DNA of 64,000 bases from positions 1,550,001-1,614,000 of the forward strand of contig CAVVUC010000002.1 of assembly GCA_963751395.1 (NCBI GenBank), written 5' to 3'. The notes below the pieces were generated by a model. It made no database searches. It was not told the origin of the DNA and saw nothing but the letters and a program-made list of their open reading frames with translations. The stretch is from CAVVUC01 sp963751395. Its GTDB lineage: Bacteria > Verrucomicrobiota > Verrucomicrobiia > Chthoniobacterales > Chthoniobacteraceae. Shown piece by piece: positions 56,757 through 64,000 of this stretch; the stretch's first letter is position 1; each line of letters starts with the position of its first letter. A program made the translations under genes and the position numbers.

Positions 56757-56907
56757 TGAGGACTGGAGCGATTGCCAAGAGTCTTTTCCGAATCGCGGTG
56801 AGGTTTGGAGGGAAGCGCGCTGTCGCTTCCGGGGAGGGCGGCCTGCGGTGCCGACGGCACGGTGCCCTCCAGAGGCAAGGGACTTTTGGCAAATGCTCCG
56901 GTTCTCA
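56757..56907. mobile_element. 151-base element with imperfect 31-bp inverted repeats
   Basis: TGAGGACTGGAGCGATTGCC at the left matches the reverse complement of the right end (GGCAAATGCTCCGGTTCTCA). About 24 of 31 positions agree. No gene inside. Confidence 0.5.
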
Positions 56908-56970
56908 GGCCGGCGGGGCGGCTGCTGAAAATTGCGCGACTTTTCTTCCGCGCTGATTCAGGTTCGTGCG

Positions 56971-58896
56971 ATGGATTTTTGCCTCTACCTTCTTTTCCGC
57001 GCCGGCTTTGCGTTGGTCGCTCTGCTGCCGTTGAATGCGGTTTTTCTTCTGGGCAAATTTCTCGGTGCGATTTGTCATTTCATCCTGTGGCCCTACCGCC
57101 GGCTGGTGATCTCGAATCTGACGATTGCGTTTGGCGGTGAAAAATCGGACGCCGAAATCCGCCGGCTCGCGCTCGATCATTTTCAAAACCTCGGCGCGAA
57201 TCTGCTCTCCAGCGCGAAGCTGGCCACGATGAGCCGGGAGGCGGTCCAGCGACGGATCCGTTGTGAGAACATGGAAATCCTCACCGGCGCGATCGAGGAA
57301 TTCAAGGGGGTGATCGGCGTGATCAACCACCTCGGGAACTGGGAGTTGTTTGCGCAGATGCCGCATTTCACGCCGGGGTATCGCTTCTCGACGATCTATC
57401 AAAAGCTCGGCAACCGCTTCCTCGAAGCCGAGGTGAGAAAGGCCCGGTCGCGTCACGGGGTCGTGCCGTTCGAGCGGAAGGAGGGGTTCGCCGGGCCGCT
57501 GAAATTTCTCCGCGAAGGGGGCGGTCTTGCGATTCTTGTGGACCAGCACGCGGGAGACGCCGGGGTGTGGACGCCGCTTTTCAACCGGCTCGCCTCGACG
57601 TCGCCACTGGCTGCGACGCTGGCCGTGCGCGCGAACGTGCCCCTGGTTCCCGTGGCGATTTACACGGAGGGATTCGCGCGCTGGCGGATGGTGGTGAGCC
57701 CGCCGATTCCGCGCGAGACGGACGACGTTCAGGCGTTGACGGCGGACATCAACCAGGCGCTCGAAAGGCAGATTCGGGAGTCGCCCAAGGATTGGTTCTG
57801 GGTTCACGACCGCTGGAAAACACCGTATCCGAAATTCCTGCTCGCAACCTACAAACGGGGGATCGCCTTTCCGAAATCCGCAATCTCCAATCCGCAATCC
57901 CTGAAGCCTTTCCGCATTTTGATCCGCTCCAGCAACTGGCTCGGCGACGCGGTGATGACGGTGCCCGCGGTGCGGGCGATCAAGCGGGGGCGGCCCGATG
58001 CGCGCGTGACGGTGCTGACGCGCAGCAAGCTGGCCGATTTTTGGAAAATGGTTGCCGGGGTCGATGAAGTGATCTCCATCGAACCGAACGACGGCCTGCT
58101 GCGCGTCGCGAGGAGAATATCGAGCGGCTTCGACGTGGCGATCCTGCTTCCCAATTCCGTGCGATCCGCGCTGGAGGCGTTCCTGGCAGGCATCCCGCGT
58201 CGCGTCGGGTATCGCGCCCGCTGGCGTGCCGCGCTTCTAAACCAGATCTTTCCCGAACGGAAAAAAGGAACCGAAACACCGCCTCCGAGACATCAGGTCC
58301 ATCACTACCTTCAGCTTGCGAAGTTCGCCGGCGCAGACGTGGACTCTGCAATGGGGAATGCGGAATGCGGAATGCGGAAAGACTTCCGAGTTCCCACTTC
58401 CGAGTTTCCACTTCGCCTCGGTCTTTGCCCCGGTGCTGACTACGGCCCGGCCAAGCGCTGGATGCCCGAGCGCTTTGCCGAGACTGCGCGGATCGTGAGC
58501 GAGCGCCAGGCGTGCGAGTGGGTTTTGTTCGGCACGGAAAAGGATGCGGAACTGGGCGAACAGATCGCAAAGCAGCTCGACGGCAAATGCACGAATTTGA
58601 TTGGCAAAACTACGCTCGCCGAATTGATCGAGGCGCTGTCGCAATGCCGCCTGCTCCTCACCAACGACACCGGCACGATGCACCTCGCTGCTTTTCTCGG
58701 CGTGCCGACGATTTCTATTTTCGGCTCGACGGAGCCTGTGCTCACCGGGCCGCTTGGCCCGGGGCATCGCGTGATCAGGCATCACGTCGAGTGCAGCCCG
58801 TGTTTCCTGCGCGAGTGCCCGCTTGATTTTCGCTGCATGAACGCGGTGACCGTGGACGAGGTCGTCGAAGCTGTGGTTGCCAAATTGTCCGGGTAG
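56971..58896 (+). CDS. Fusion of LpxL-type lipid A acyltransferase and WaaF-type heptosyltransferase
   Basis: I start at the ATG at 56971 (MDFCLYLLFRAGFAL). Residues 1 to about 290 are an LpxL/HtrB-family acyltransferase, with an N-terminal membrane helix, INHLGNWELFAQM (catalytic His and Glu), and AILVDQHAGDAGVW. Residues about 308-641 are a GT9 heptosyltransferase II: ILIRSSNWLGDAVMTVPAVR, LCPGADYGPAKRWMPE, TNDTGTMHLAAFLGVPTIS and GSTEPVLTGPLGPGH. The joint reads PKSAISNPQS, coded by a short interspersed repeat (57871-57901), so a stop between two genes may have been lost. A second repeat lies inside the GT9 part at 58351-58415. Both activities build lipid A and inner-core LPS at the cytoplasmic membrane. 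The stop is in the left arm of the next repeat element. Confidence 0.82.
   Translation: MDFCLYLLFRAGFALVALLPLNAVFLLGKFLGAICHFILWPYRRLVISNLTIAFGGEKSDAEIRRLALDHFQNLGANLLSSAKLATMSREAVQRRIRCENMEILTGAIEEFKGVIGVINHLGNWELFAQMPHFTPGYRFSTIYQKLGNRFLEAEVRKARSRHGVVPFERKEGFAGPLKFLREGGGLAILVDQHAGDAGVWTPLFNRLASTSPLAATLAVRANVPLVPVAIYTEGFARWRMVVSPPIPRETDDVQALTADINQALERQIRESPKDWFWVHDRWKTPYPKFLLATYKRGIAFPKSAISNPQSLKPFRILIRSSNWLGDAVMTVPAVRAIKRGRPDARVTVLTRSKLADFWKMVAGVDEVISIEPNDGLLRVARRISSGFDVAILLPNSVRSALEAFLAGIPRRVGYRARWRAALLNQIFPERKKGTETPPPRHQVHHYLQLAKFAGADVDSAMGNAECGMRKDFRVPTSEFPLRLGLCPGADYGPAKRWMPERFAETARIVSERQACEWVLFGTEKDAELGEQIAKQLDGKCTNLIGKTTLAELIEALSQCRLLLTNDTGTMHLAAFLGVPTISIFGSTEPVLTGPLGPGHRVIRHHVECSPCFLRECPLDFRCMNAVTVDEVVEAVVAKLSG
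57871..57901. repeat. Interspersed short repeat forming the linker of the fusion protein
   Basis: CCGAAATCCGCAATCTCCAA followed by TCCGCAATCCC is a tandem AATC(T/C)-type repeat like those between genes. Here it is in frame and links two enzyme domains. Confidence 0.7.
58351..58415. repeat. In-frame short repeat insertion within the WaaF domain
   Basis: GGAATGC repeats three times at 58354-58377, followed by GAGTTCCCACTTCCGAGTTT at 58388-58407, in a place where heptosyltransferases normally continue from the end of a helix into the strand LGLCPGADYGP. It encodes MGNAECGMRKDFRVPTSEFP. Confidence 0.7.
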
Positions 58897-59052
58897 CACA
58901 GGCGTCCCGCCTGTCGGTGTCGGCGTCCTCGCCGGCACGAACTTCAAGAAGCTGCGGATCAGATCTGGCCGCTCAATCGCAGGAAGCCAGTCGGCAAAAA
59001 GTTCGTCTCCGCGAGACGCCGACACCCACAGGCGAGGACGCCTGTGCCACCC
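58891..59052. mobile_element. 162-base element with 37-bp terminal inverted repeats
   Basis: GGGTAGCACAGGCGTCCCGC and the following bases to GTGTCGGCGTC match the reverse complement of 59015-59052 with few changes and one indel. No gene inside. The left arm includes the stop codon of the fusion gene; the right arm ends 10 bases before the stop of the next convergent gene. Confidence 0.8.
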
Positions 59053-59062
59053 GGAGAACTGC

Positions 59063-59533
59063 CTACTTGCGGGCGGCGGCCTGCGCTTCGAAAGAGTTGT
59101 TGATCACATCGCGAACACGCGACGCAGGACAGACCTTCGGTGTCTGCAAATCCACGTTGCCGTCCTTGCCGATAACGATGATGTTGAAATCGCCGTTGAC
59201 TTCGTATTCGGTGGCGACCCTTTCACCATTGGTCGCAATCGCGAATGGAATGTCCGATTTCACTTCGCCATCGCCTTCCCGGAACGCCACGACAAACACG
59301 ACCTGCTTGCTCGAAAACTCCTGGTAAAGCTCCTTGATCTTCTTCACCTGGGCTTTGAACGCGCCAACGCGCGGAGACCTGGCCACGAGCAGCACGACAG
59401 GCTGGCCGCGCAAACTTCGCAGGCTGGTCGTCTTGCCGGCTCCCTGCCACGAGAAATTCGGGCCGAGTCGAACGACGTTGGCGAACGTGGTCGTGCCCAC
59501 TGCAAGCAAGGCGATCAAGAAAAGGCGTTTCAT
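59063..59533 (-). CDS. Exported thioredoxin-fold protein without CxxC
   Basis: The 156 residues start with a signal peptide (MKRLFLIALLAVGTTTFA). The fold pattern is thioredoxin/peroxiredoxin-like: SLRSLRGQPVVLLVARSPR, then KQVVFVVAFREGD, YEVNGDFNIIVIGKDGNVDL. The usual catalytic CxxC is replaced by RSPR, so redox activity is unlikely. A single cysteine is near the C-terminus (KVCPASRVRDVI). Function is unknown; a DUF4174-like identity is possible. Confidence 0.55.
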   Translation of the reverse strand: MKRLFLIALLAVGTTTFANVVRLGPNFSWQGAGKTTSLRSLRGQPVVLLVARSPRVGAFKAQVKKIKELYQEFSSKQVVFVVAFREGDGEVKSDIPFAIATNGERVATEYEVNGDFNIIVIGKDGNVDLQTPKVCPASRVRDVINNSFEAQAAARK

Positions 59534-59573
59534 GTTCTTTAACCCGGGGACTCAGCGGGTTTCCTGAGTCAGT

Positions 59574-60134
59574 TCAAATCTTCATGATGTCGGCTTCCTT
59601 CGTCACAACCGACTCGTCGATCTTCTTCACGTATTGATCTGTAAATTTTTGGATGTCCGCTTCGATGTCGCGCAGGCCGTCCTCGGTGATTCCTCCGGCC
59701 TTCTGCATTTTCTTTGCGGAGTCGATGCCCTCGCGGCGATGCCCGCGCACCCGCACGCGCGCTTCCTCGGCCATCTGCTTGATCGTCTTCACGAGATCCT
59801 TGCGTCGCTCTTCCGACAACTCAGGAATCGGCAGGCGGATGATTTTTCCATCCACGGCGGGGTTGATGCCGATCTTGGATTCCTTGATCGCCTTCTCGAT
59901 GTCCTTCGCGGTCGAGGCATCGAACGGCTGGATGACAAGCAGGCGCGGCTCCGGCGTGGTGATGAGCGCGAGTTGCTTGAGCTTCATGCTCGATCCGTAG
60001 GCTTCCACGTCGATATTTTCCACCAGGGATGGCGAGGCCTTTCCGGTGCGCACGGTCGCGAATTCGTGAGTCATGTAATCGACCGCCTTCTCCATCGCCT
60101 CCTCGGTTTCGAGCAAAATATCGTCAGCATCCAT
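59574..60134 (-). CDS. frr: Ribosome recycling factor
   Basis: I start at the ATG at 60134 (MDADDILLETEEAMEKAV). The 186-residue protein shows HEFATVRTGKASPSLVENI, QLALITTPEPRLLVIQPFD, IRLPIPELSEERRKDLVK and VRVRGHRREGID, the RRF family marks. With EF-G it splits ribosomes after termination. It follows pyrH on the same strand, the usual pyrH-frr order, without rpsB-tsf upstream. Confidence 0.95.
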   Translation of the reverse strand: MDADDILLETEEAMEKAVDYMTHEFATVRTGKASPSLVENIDVEAYGSSMKLKQLALITTPEPRLLVIQPFDASTAKDIEKAIKESKIGINPAVDGKIIRLPIPELSEERRKDLVKTIKQMAEEARVRVRGHRREGIDSAKKMQKAGGITEDGLRDIEADIQKFTDQYVKKIDESVVTKEADIMKI

Positions 60135-60211
60135 AGTAAATTTCAGATTTCGGGTTTGATTGAACGAGGAACGCCAAACTCTGGCGGCGGAATTTCCATT
60201 CTGCAACAGGT

Positions 60212-60946
60212 TTACTCTACAGTGACAAGGGTGCCGACTTTATTGCCGAGCACCGCGTTCTTGATGTTGTTCCGATTCATCATGTCGAAAACAATAATCG
60301 GCATTTTGTTGTCCATGCAAAGGCTGAATGCGGTCGAGTCCATGACTTGAAGCCGCTTCGACAGCGCCTCGATGAAACTCAGGCGTTCATACTTCTTCGC
60401 CTTCGGATTCTTCTTCGGATCGTCGTCATAGACTCCATCGACTTTCGTGGCTTTCAGGATCACGTTCGCGCCGATCTCGTTCGCGCGCAGCGCAGCCGCT
60501 GTGTCCGTGGAGAAAAAGGGATTGCCGGTTCCGGCGACAAAAATAACCACATGGCCGAGTTCGAGATGCCGCATCGCGCGCCGCCGGATGAACGGCTCGG
60601 CGACCTCGCTCATTTCGATCGCGGTCTGCACGCGGGTGGTGATGCGGAGTTCCTCGAGCTGGCTTTGCAGCGCCAGCCCGTTGATCACAGTCGCGAGCAT
60701 GCCCATGTAATCCGCAGTGGTTCGTTCCATTCCGCGGTGGCTTGCCGAAAGGCCGCGCCAGATGTTTCCGCCGCCGATGACGACCGCAACCTCGACACCC
60801 ATCTTGTGGATTTCCCGGATCTGCACCGCGATGTTGTTCACGATCTGGGGGGAGATGTTGTCGCGGCTGCCGGGCTCGCGCAGGGCTTCGCCGCTTAGCT
60901 TCAGAACGATTCTTTTGTAGCAGGGGCGCAGGGACTTCTTCGACAT
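60212..60946 (-). CDS. pyrH: UMP kinase
   Basis: Starting from the ATG at 60946 (MSKKSLRPCYKRIVLKLSGE), this 244-residue enzyme phosphorylates UMP to UDP. Marks are KLSGEALREPG, VAVVIGGGNIWRG, ADYMGMLATVINGLALQ, FVAGTGNPFFSTDTAAALRA and KVDGVYDDDPKKNP. It is upstream of frr by 77 bases. A ParE-type toxin module lies immediately upstream where rpsB-tsf would be expected. Confidence 0.95.
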   Translation of the reverse strand: MSKKSLRPCYKRIVLKLSGEALREPGSRDNISPQIVNNIAVQIREIHKMGVEVAVVIGGGNIWRGLSASHRGMERTTADYMGMLATVINGLALQSQLEELRITTRVQTAIEMSEVAEPFIRRRAMRHLELGHVVIFVAGTGNPFFSTDTAAALRANEIGANVILKATKVDGVYDDDPKKNPKAKKYERLSFIEALSKRLQVMDSTAFSLCMDNKMPIIVFDMMNRNNIKNAVLGNKVGTLVTVE

Positions 60947-61029
60947 CGGTCCCCGATAAAACACAAAAGAGCGGCGGGTTGAAAAGGGAAATGTTTGTCA
61001 CGGAGACACTCAGCAGGAGCGATTCCGCG

Positions 61030-61320
61030 TTAGAAATCCGTCGGCCCGTAGTCGCGAGATCCGTGAATCAGGCGAATGACCTGAATTCCCTCGCTGCTTT
61101 CGCGGTAGAAAATAAGGTAGCTGCCGATTGGAAAAAACCGCAGGTCCGGTGCGAGGTCGGGGCGAATTTGCCCAACTCCTGGATTGCGGGCGAGCCGCCA
61201 GCATTCGGCCTCAATCCGATCCGTCAGTCGCGCTGCTGCGGCGGGATTCCGCGCGCCGATATAACGCACGATCTCATCGAGGTCGCGAAATGCAGCGGTT
61301 GTGAAGCGCGGACGCGCCAT
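61030..61320 (-). CDS. ParE/RelE-family toxin
   Basis: The 96-residue protein has FTTAAFRDLDEIVRYIGARN, AARLTDRIEAECWRLARNP, GVGQIRPDLAPDLRFFPIGS and a final IQVIRLIHGSRDY, a full ParE-type pattern. It lies three bases after its likely antitoxin on the same strand. Confidence 0.87.
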   Translation of the reverse strand: MARPRFTTAAFRDLDEIVRYIGARNPAAAARLTDRIEAECWRLARNPGVGQIRPDLAPDLRFFPIGSYLIFYRESSEGIQVIRLIHGSRDYGPTDF

Positions 61321-61323
61321 GCG

Positions 61324-61545
61324 TCAGTCGCCCGCTTGCTGATCCGCGCGCAACCGCGCGAAAACCTCGTCCGCTTCGATCAGTTCGTCGCGATCCGCCT
61401 GCCCGAGTCCATGTTGGATTTCACGAATCAACTCGTCGCGCCTCAATGCGCGCACGTCCTCGGTTTGCTCGATCCATTGCGCGAGCGTGAACCGATCATC
61501 CGGCGGCAGCTTTGCCGCCTCGCTCTTCAGTTGCTCGACTGTCAT
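61324..61545 (-). CDS. Antitoxin of the ParE-type module
   Basis: From ATG 61545 (MTVEQLKSEAAKLPPDDRFT) the 73-residue protein continues LAQWIEQTEDVRALRRDELI and ends ARLRADQQAGD. It is acidic and helical, as expected for a small addiction antitoxin, and precedes the ParE-type toxin by three bases. Confidence 0.72.
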   Translation of the reverse strand: MTVEQLKSEAAKLPPDDRFTLAQWIEQTEDVRALRRDELIREIQHGLGQADRDELIEADEVFARLRADQQAGD

Positions 61546-61751
61546 GTCGGGAAAATACAACACCCATTCTCTGCATCAAAGCCGAAAGTCGCGCAAAAAC
61601 CTCGCGTATATGCATTGCGTCTGGCGCTCGCGGCGGAACAGTGCTCCGGGAAGCCTTCCGCGCGACAGTTTGCTGCCGATCTTCAACCTGCACCTCAGTT
61701 TTTCCAACTTCGCGCTTCGCAGTTTTTCCATTGCGTTTATATTCCCTTCCC

Positions 61752-64000
61752 ATGTCTGCCGATTCGTTCGTCCACCTGCATCTTCACACCGAATACTCGC
61801 TGCTCGACGGCGCTGTGCGCATCAAGGATCTGATGAAGAAGGCGGTCGAATTCGGGATGCCGGCGGTGGCGATCACCGATCACGGCAATCTCTACGGCGC
61901 GATCGAGTTTTACCAGGCGGCGAAGGAGGCCGGGATCAAGCCGATCATCGGCTGCGAGGCCTACATGGCCCCGGGAAAACTTACGGACAAACAGGCGACC
62001 TCGGCGCGCGATGCGGCGTATCATTTCACCCTGCTGGCGAAGGACGAGACGGGCTACCGCAACCTCGTCAAGCTTGTGTCGATCGCGCATCTCGACGGCA
62101 TGTATTACAAGCCGCGCATCGACAAGGAGACTGCTCGCGAAATACTCGGGCGGATTGATCGGGATGAGCGCGTGTCTGAAGGGCGAGATCAACATGCACA
62201 TCCAGGCCGACCAACTGCCGAAGGCGCGGCAGAGCGTCGCGGATTTTCGCGATATTTTCGGCGCGGAGAATTTCTTCCTCGAAATGCACAACCACGGCAT
62301 CGAGGCGCAGCGGAAGTGCAATCGTGTCCTGCCGAAATTGTCGCGCGAGTTCGGGGTCGGATTGGTCGCGGCAAACGATGTGCATTTCCTGAACCGGGAG
62401 GACCACGAGGCGCACGACGTGCATGATCTGCATCGGCACCGGCTCGAACGTCGCCGACGAGAAGCGGATGCATTACGTGCCGGAGCTTTATTTCAAAAGC
62501 CCCGCCGGAAATGCGGGAGCTGTTTCCCGAGCAGCCGGAGGCCATTGCGACAACACGCTGGAGATCGCGGAGCGGTGCAATCTGGACATCGAGTTTGGCG
62601 AGCCGAAATACCCGAACTACACGCCGCCCGAAGGCAGGACGCAGAACCAGTATCTGCGCGAAATCGTCGAGACCGGCCTGCGGAAACGCTACGGCGAACG
62701 CGCGGATTCCGAGGAGGTGCGGAGACGCTACGAACTGGAAATCGATCGTGCTCGAAAAGCAGGGGTTCGTGAACTATTTCCTCATCGTCTGGGACTTCAT
62801 CCACTGGGCCAGCGAACACGGCATCCCGGTGGGGCCGGGGCGCGGCTCGGCGGCCGGTTCGATGGTCGCCTACGCCATGGGCATCACGGACATCGACCCG
62901 CTGAGATTCAAGCTGCTCTTCGAGCGGTTCCTCAACCCGGAGCGCGTCAGCCCGCCGGACATCGACGTCGATTTTTGCCAGAACCGCCGCGGCGAGGTGA
63001 TCGAATACGTGCGGCAGAAATACGGCGAACGCGCCGTGTCGCAGATCGTCGACATTCGGCACGATGGGTGCGAAGTCGGTGGTGCGCGACGTGGCCCGCG
63101 TGCTCGGCTGGAGCTACGGCGACGCCGACCGGCTCGCGAAGATGATCCCGAACGAACTCGGCATCACGCTCAACGGCTTTGACAAAAAGAACAAGGAAAC
63201 CGGGGAGAAGGAACACGTCGCGGGCGCCATCGACAAGAATCCCGAGCTGAAAAAAGCCGTCGAGACCGAACCGGAAACGGCGCAGCTCTGGGAGCTATAC
63301 GACAAGTGCTCGAGGGGCTCACCCGCGAACACGGGTGTTCACGCGGCGGGCGTCGTCATCAGCGACCGCGATTTGTCCGAATACATCCCGCTCACGCGCT
63401 CGAACGACGGCTCGATCGTGAGCCAATATCCGATGGCGCCCGCTCGGCGATCTCGGGATGCTGAAGATGGATTTTCTCGGGCTGAAAACGCTCACGGTCA
63501 TTCGCGATGCGGAGACGCTCATCCACGCGAAGCAGCCGGACTTCGACATCAACAAGATCCCGCTCGACGACCCGGCGACATTCGCGTTGCTCAATCGCGC
63601 GCGAAACCGTCGGCCTGTTCCAGCTCGACGGCGGCATGGCTTCGTGGTGCCGGCAGTTCGACTTCAAATCCATCGACGACATCTACGCATTGAGCGCGCT
63701 CTACCGGCCGGGGCCGATGGAGTTCATCCCCGATTACATCAAGCGCAAGAAAGGGCTGACGAAGATCAAGTATGCCCATCCGCTTTTGCAGCAGGTCTGC
63801 GGCGACACCTACGGCATCATGATCTACCAGGAGCAGGTCATGCAGGCGGCGCAGGTGCTGGCCGGATACACGCTCGGCGGCGCCGATCTTCTCCGGCGCG
63901 CGATGGGAAAAAAGGACAAGGAGAAGATGGCGAAGGAGCGCGAGAAATTCGTCGAGGGCTGCAAGAAGCTGAACAACATCGACGAGCGCAAGGCGAACGA
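61752..64000 (+). CDS. dnaE: DNA polymerase III alpha subunit (partial, many frameshifts)
   Basis: The gene begins at ATG 61752 (MSADSFVHLHLHTEYSLLDG, the PHP domain) and runs off the right edge. The protein is clear across successive frames: AITDHGNLYGAIEFYQAAK, GLIGMSACLKGEIN, MICIGTGSNVADEKRMHY, YFLIVWDFIHWA and VGPGRGSAAGS, then PPDIDVDFCQNRRGEVIEY with the catalytic aspartates, ALYRPGPMEFIPDYI, and MIYQEQVMQAAQVLAGYTLG. The frame changes at about 62150, 62422, 62507, 62548, 62747, 63051, 63442 and 63602, mostly by one extra base. Each can be read as a doubled synonymous third base except 62548. DnaE is essential, so these are unlikely to be real inactivating mutations. Confidence 0.9.

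Larger units (their letters stand above)
56564..56970. other. Intergenic region with terminator and inverted-repeat element
   Basis: The 407 bases between the PEP-CTERM and LpxL-WaaF genes contain the hairpin terminator at 56645 and the inverted-repeat element at 56757. Short frames here read across those elements and are not supported as genes. Confidence 0.6.

Noticed and set aside
56587..56956. Small plus-strand genes after the PEP-CTERM protein
   Set aside because: They read through the hairpin terminator and the inverted-repeat element.
61752..64000. Programmed frameshifting in dnaE
   Set aside because: Eight sites without a slippery heptamer pattern, nearly all needing removal of one base at a silent third position, are better explained by merged variants.

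Overview
The window looks like a piece of a Gram-negative, polysaccharide-degrading member of the Verrucomicrobia or a close PVC relative. This is inferred from content only. It carries LPS genes (kdsA, LptC-, LptA- and LptB-type genes, an LpxL/WaaF fusion), an HprK/HPr/EI set without a sugar permease, many secreted glycosidases, a giant autotransporter-repeat protein ending in PEP-CTERM, and many short palindromic or terminal-inverted-repeat elements. No rRNA, tRNA, CRISPR array or replication origin was seen.

Layout. 1-4.0 kb: dehydrogenase (cut by the left edge), periplasmic parvulin, and a DUF6600-like protein with five 102-bp tandem repeats. 4.1-8.7 kb: FucP-like sugar transporter divergent from a secreted glycosidase-like protein and uxuA, a likely hexuronate/deoxy-sugar locus. 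9.0-17.2 kb: defence-type island on the minus strand with a small gene, a Panacea-domain antitoxin, a broken RelE-like toxin, type III restriction subunit Res, an AlbA_2/HATPase protein overlapping Res, and methyltransferase Mod. 17.4-24.5 kb: GH95 fucosidase and two secreted GH13 enzymes. 24.7-29.7 kb: broken rhodanese, PIN toxin pair, old yellow enzyme, GH25-like protein, DUF1826-like and DUF1844-like proteins. 29.7-37.0 kb: one long operon kdsA-lptC-lptA-lptB-hpf-hprK-ptsH-ptsI-rpe. 37.3-45.3 kb: minus-strand glycan cluster with two beta-propeller proteins, a GH29 fucosidase, an SGNH esterase and a discoidin/GH9-like protein. 45.4-50.9 kb: flippase-like membrane protein, RelE-type module, TIM-barrel isomerase, glgP. 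51.5-56.6 kb: PEP-CTERM autotransporter-repeat protein. 57.0-64.0 kb: LpxL-WaaF fusion, thioredoxin-like protein, frr, pyrH, a ParE-type module, and dnaE cut by the right edge.

Two patterns cut across the window. First, at least fourteen single extra bases break otherwise intact genes, half of them in dnaE. Every one can be read as two synonymous third-codon bases written side by side, which suggests that strain variants were merged in the assembly rather than that the genes are dead. Second, short repeat elements sit inside or against coding sequences: at the LptC N-terminus, in the linker that joins LpxL to WaaF, inside WaaF, and at the missing start of a GH13 gene. They appear to be reshaping proteins.

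The best candidates for unusual biology are the Res/AlbA_2/Mod operon behind a Panacea toxin-antitoxin pair, and the repeat-driven protein fusion and insertions.
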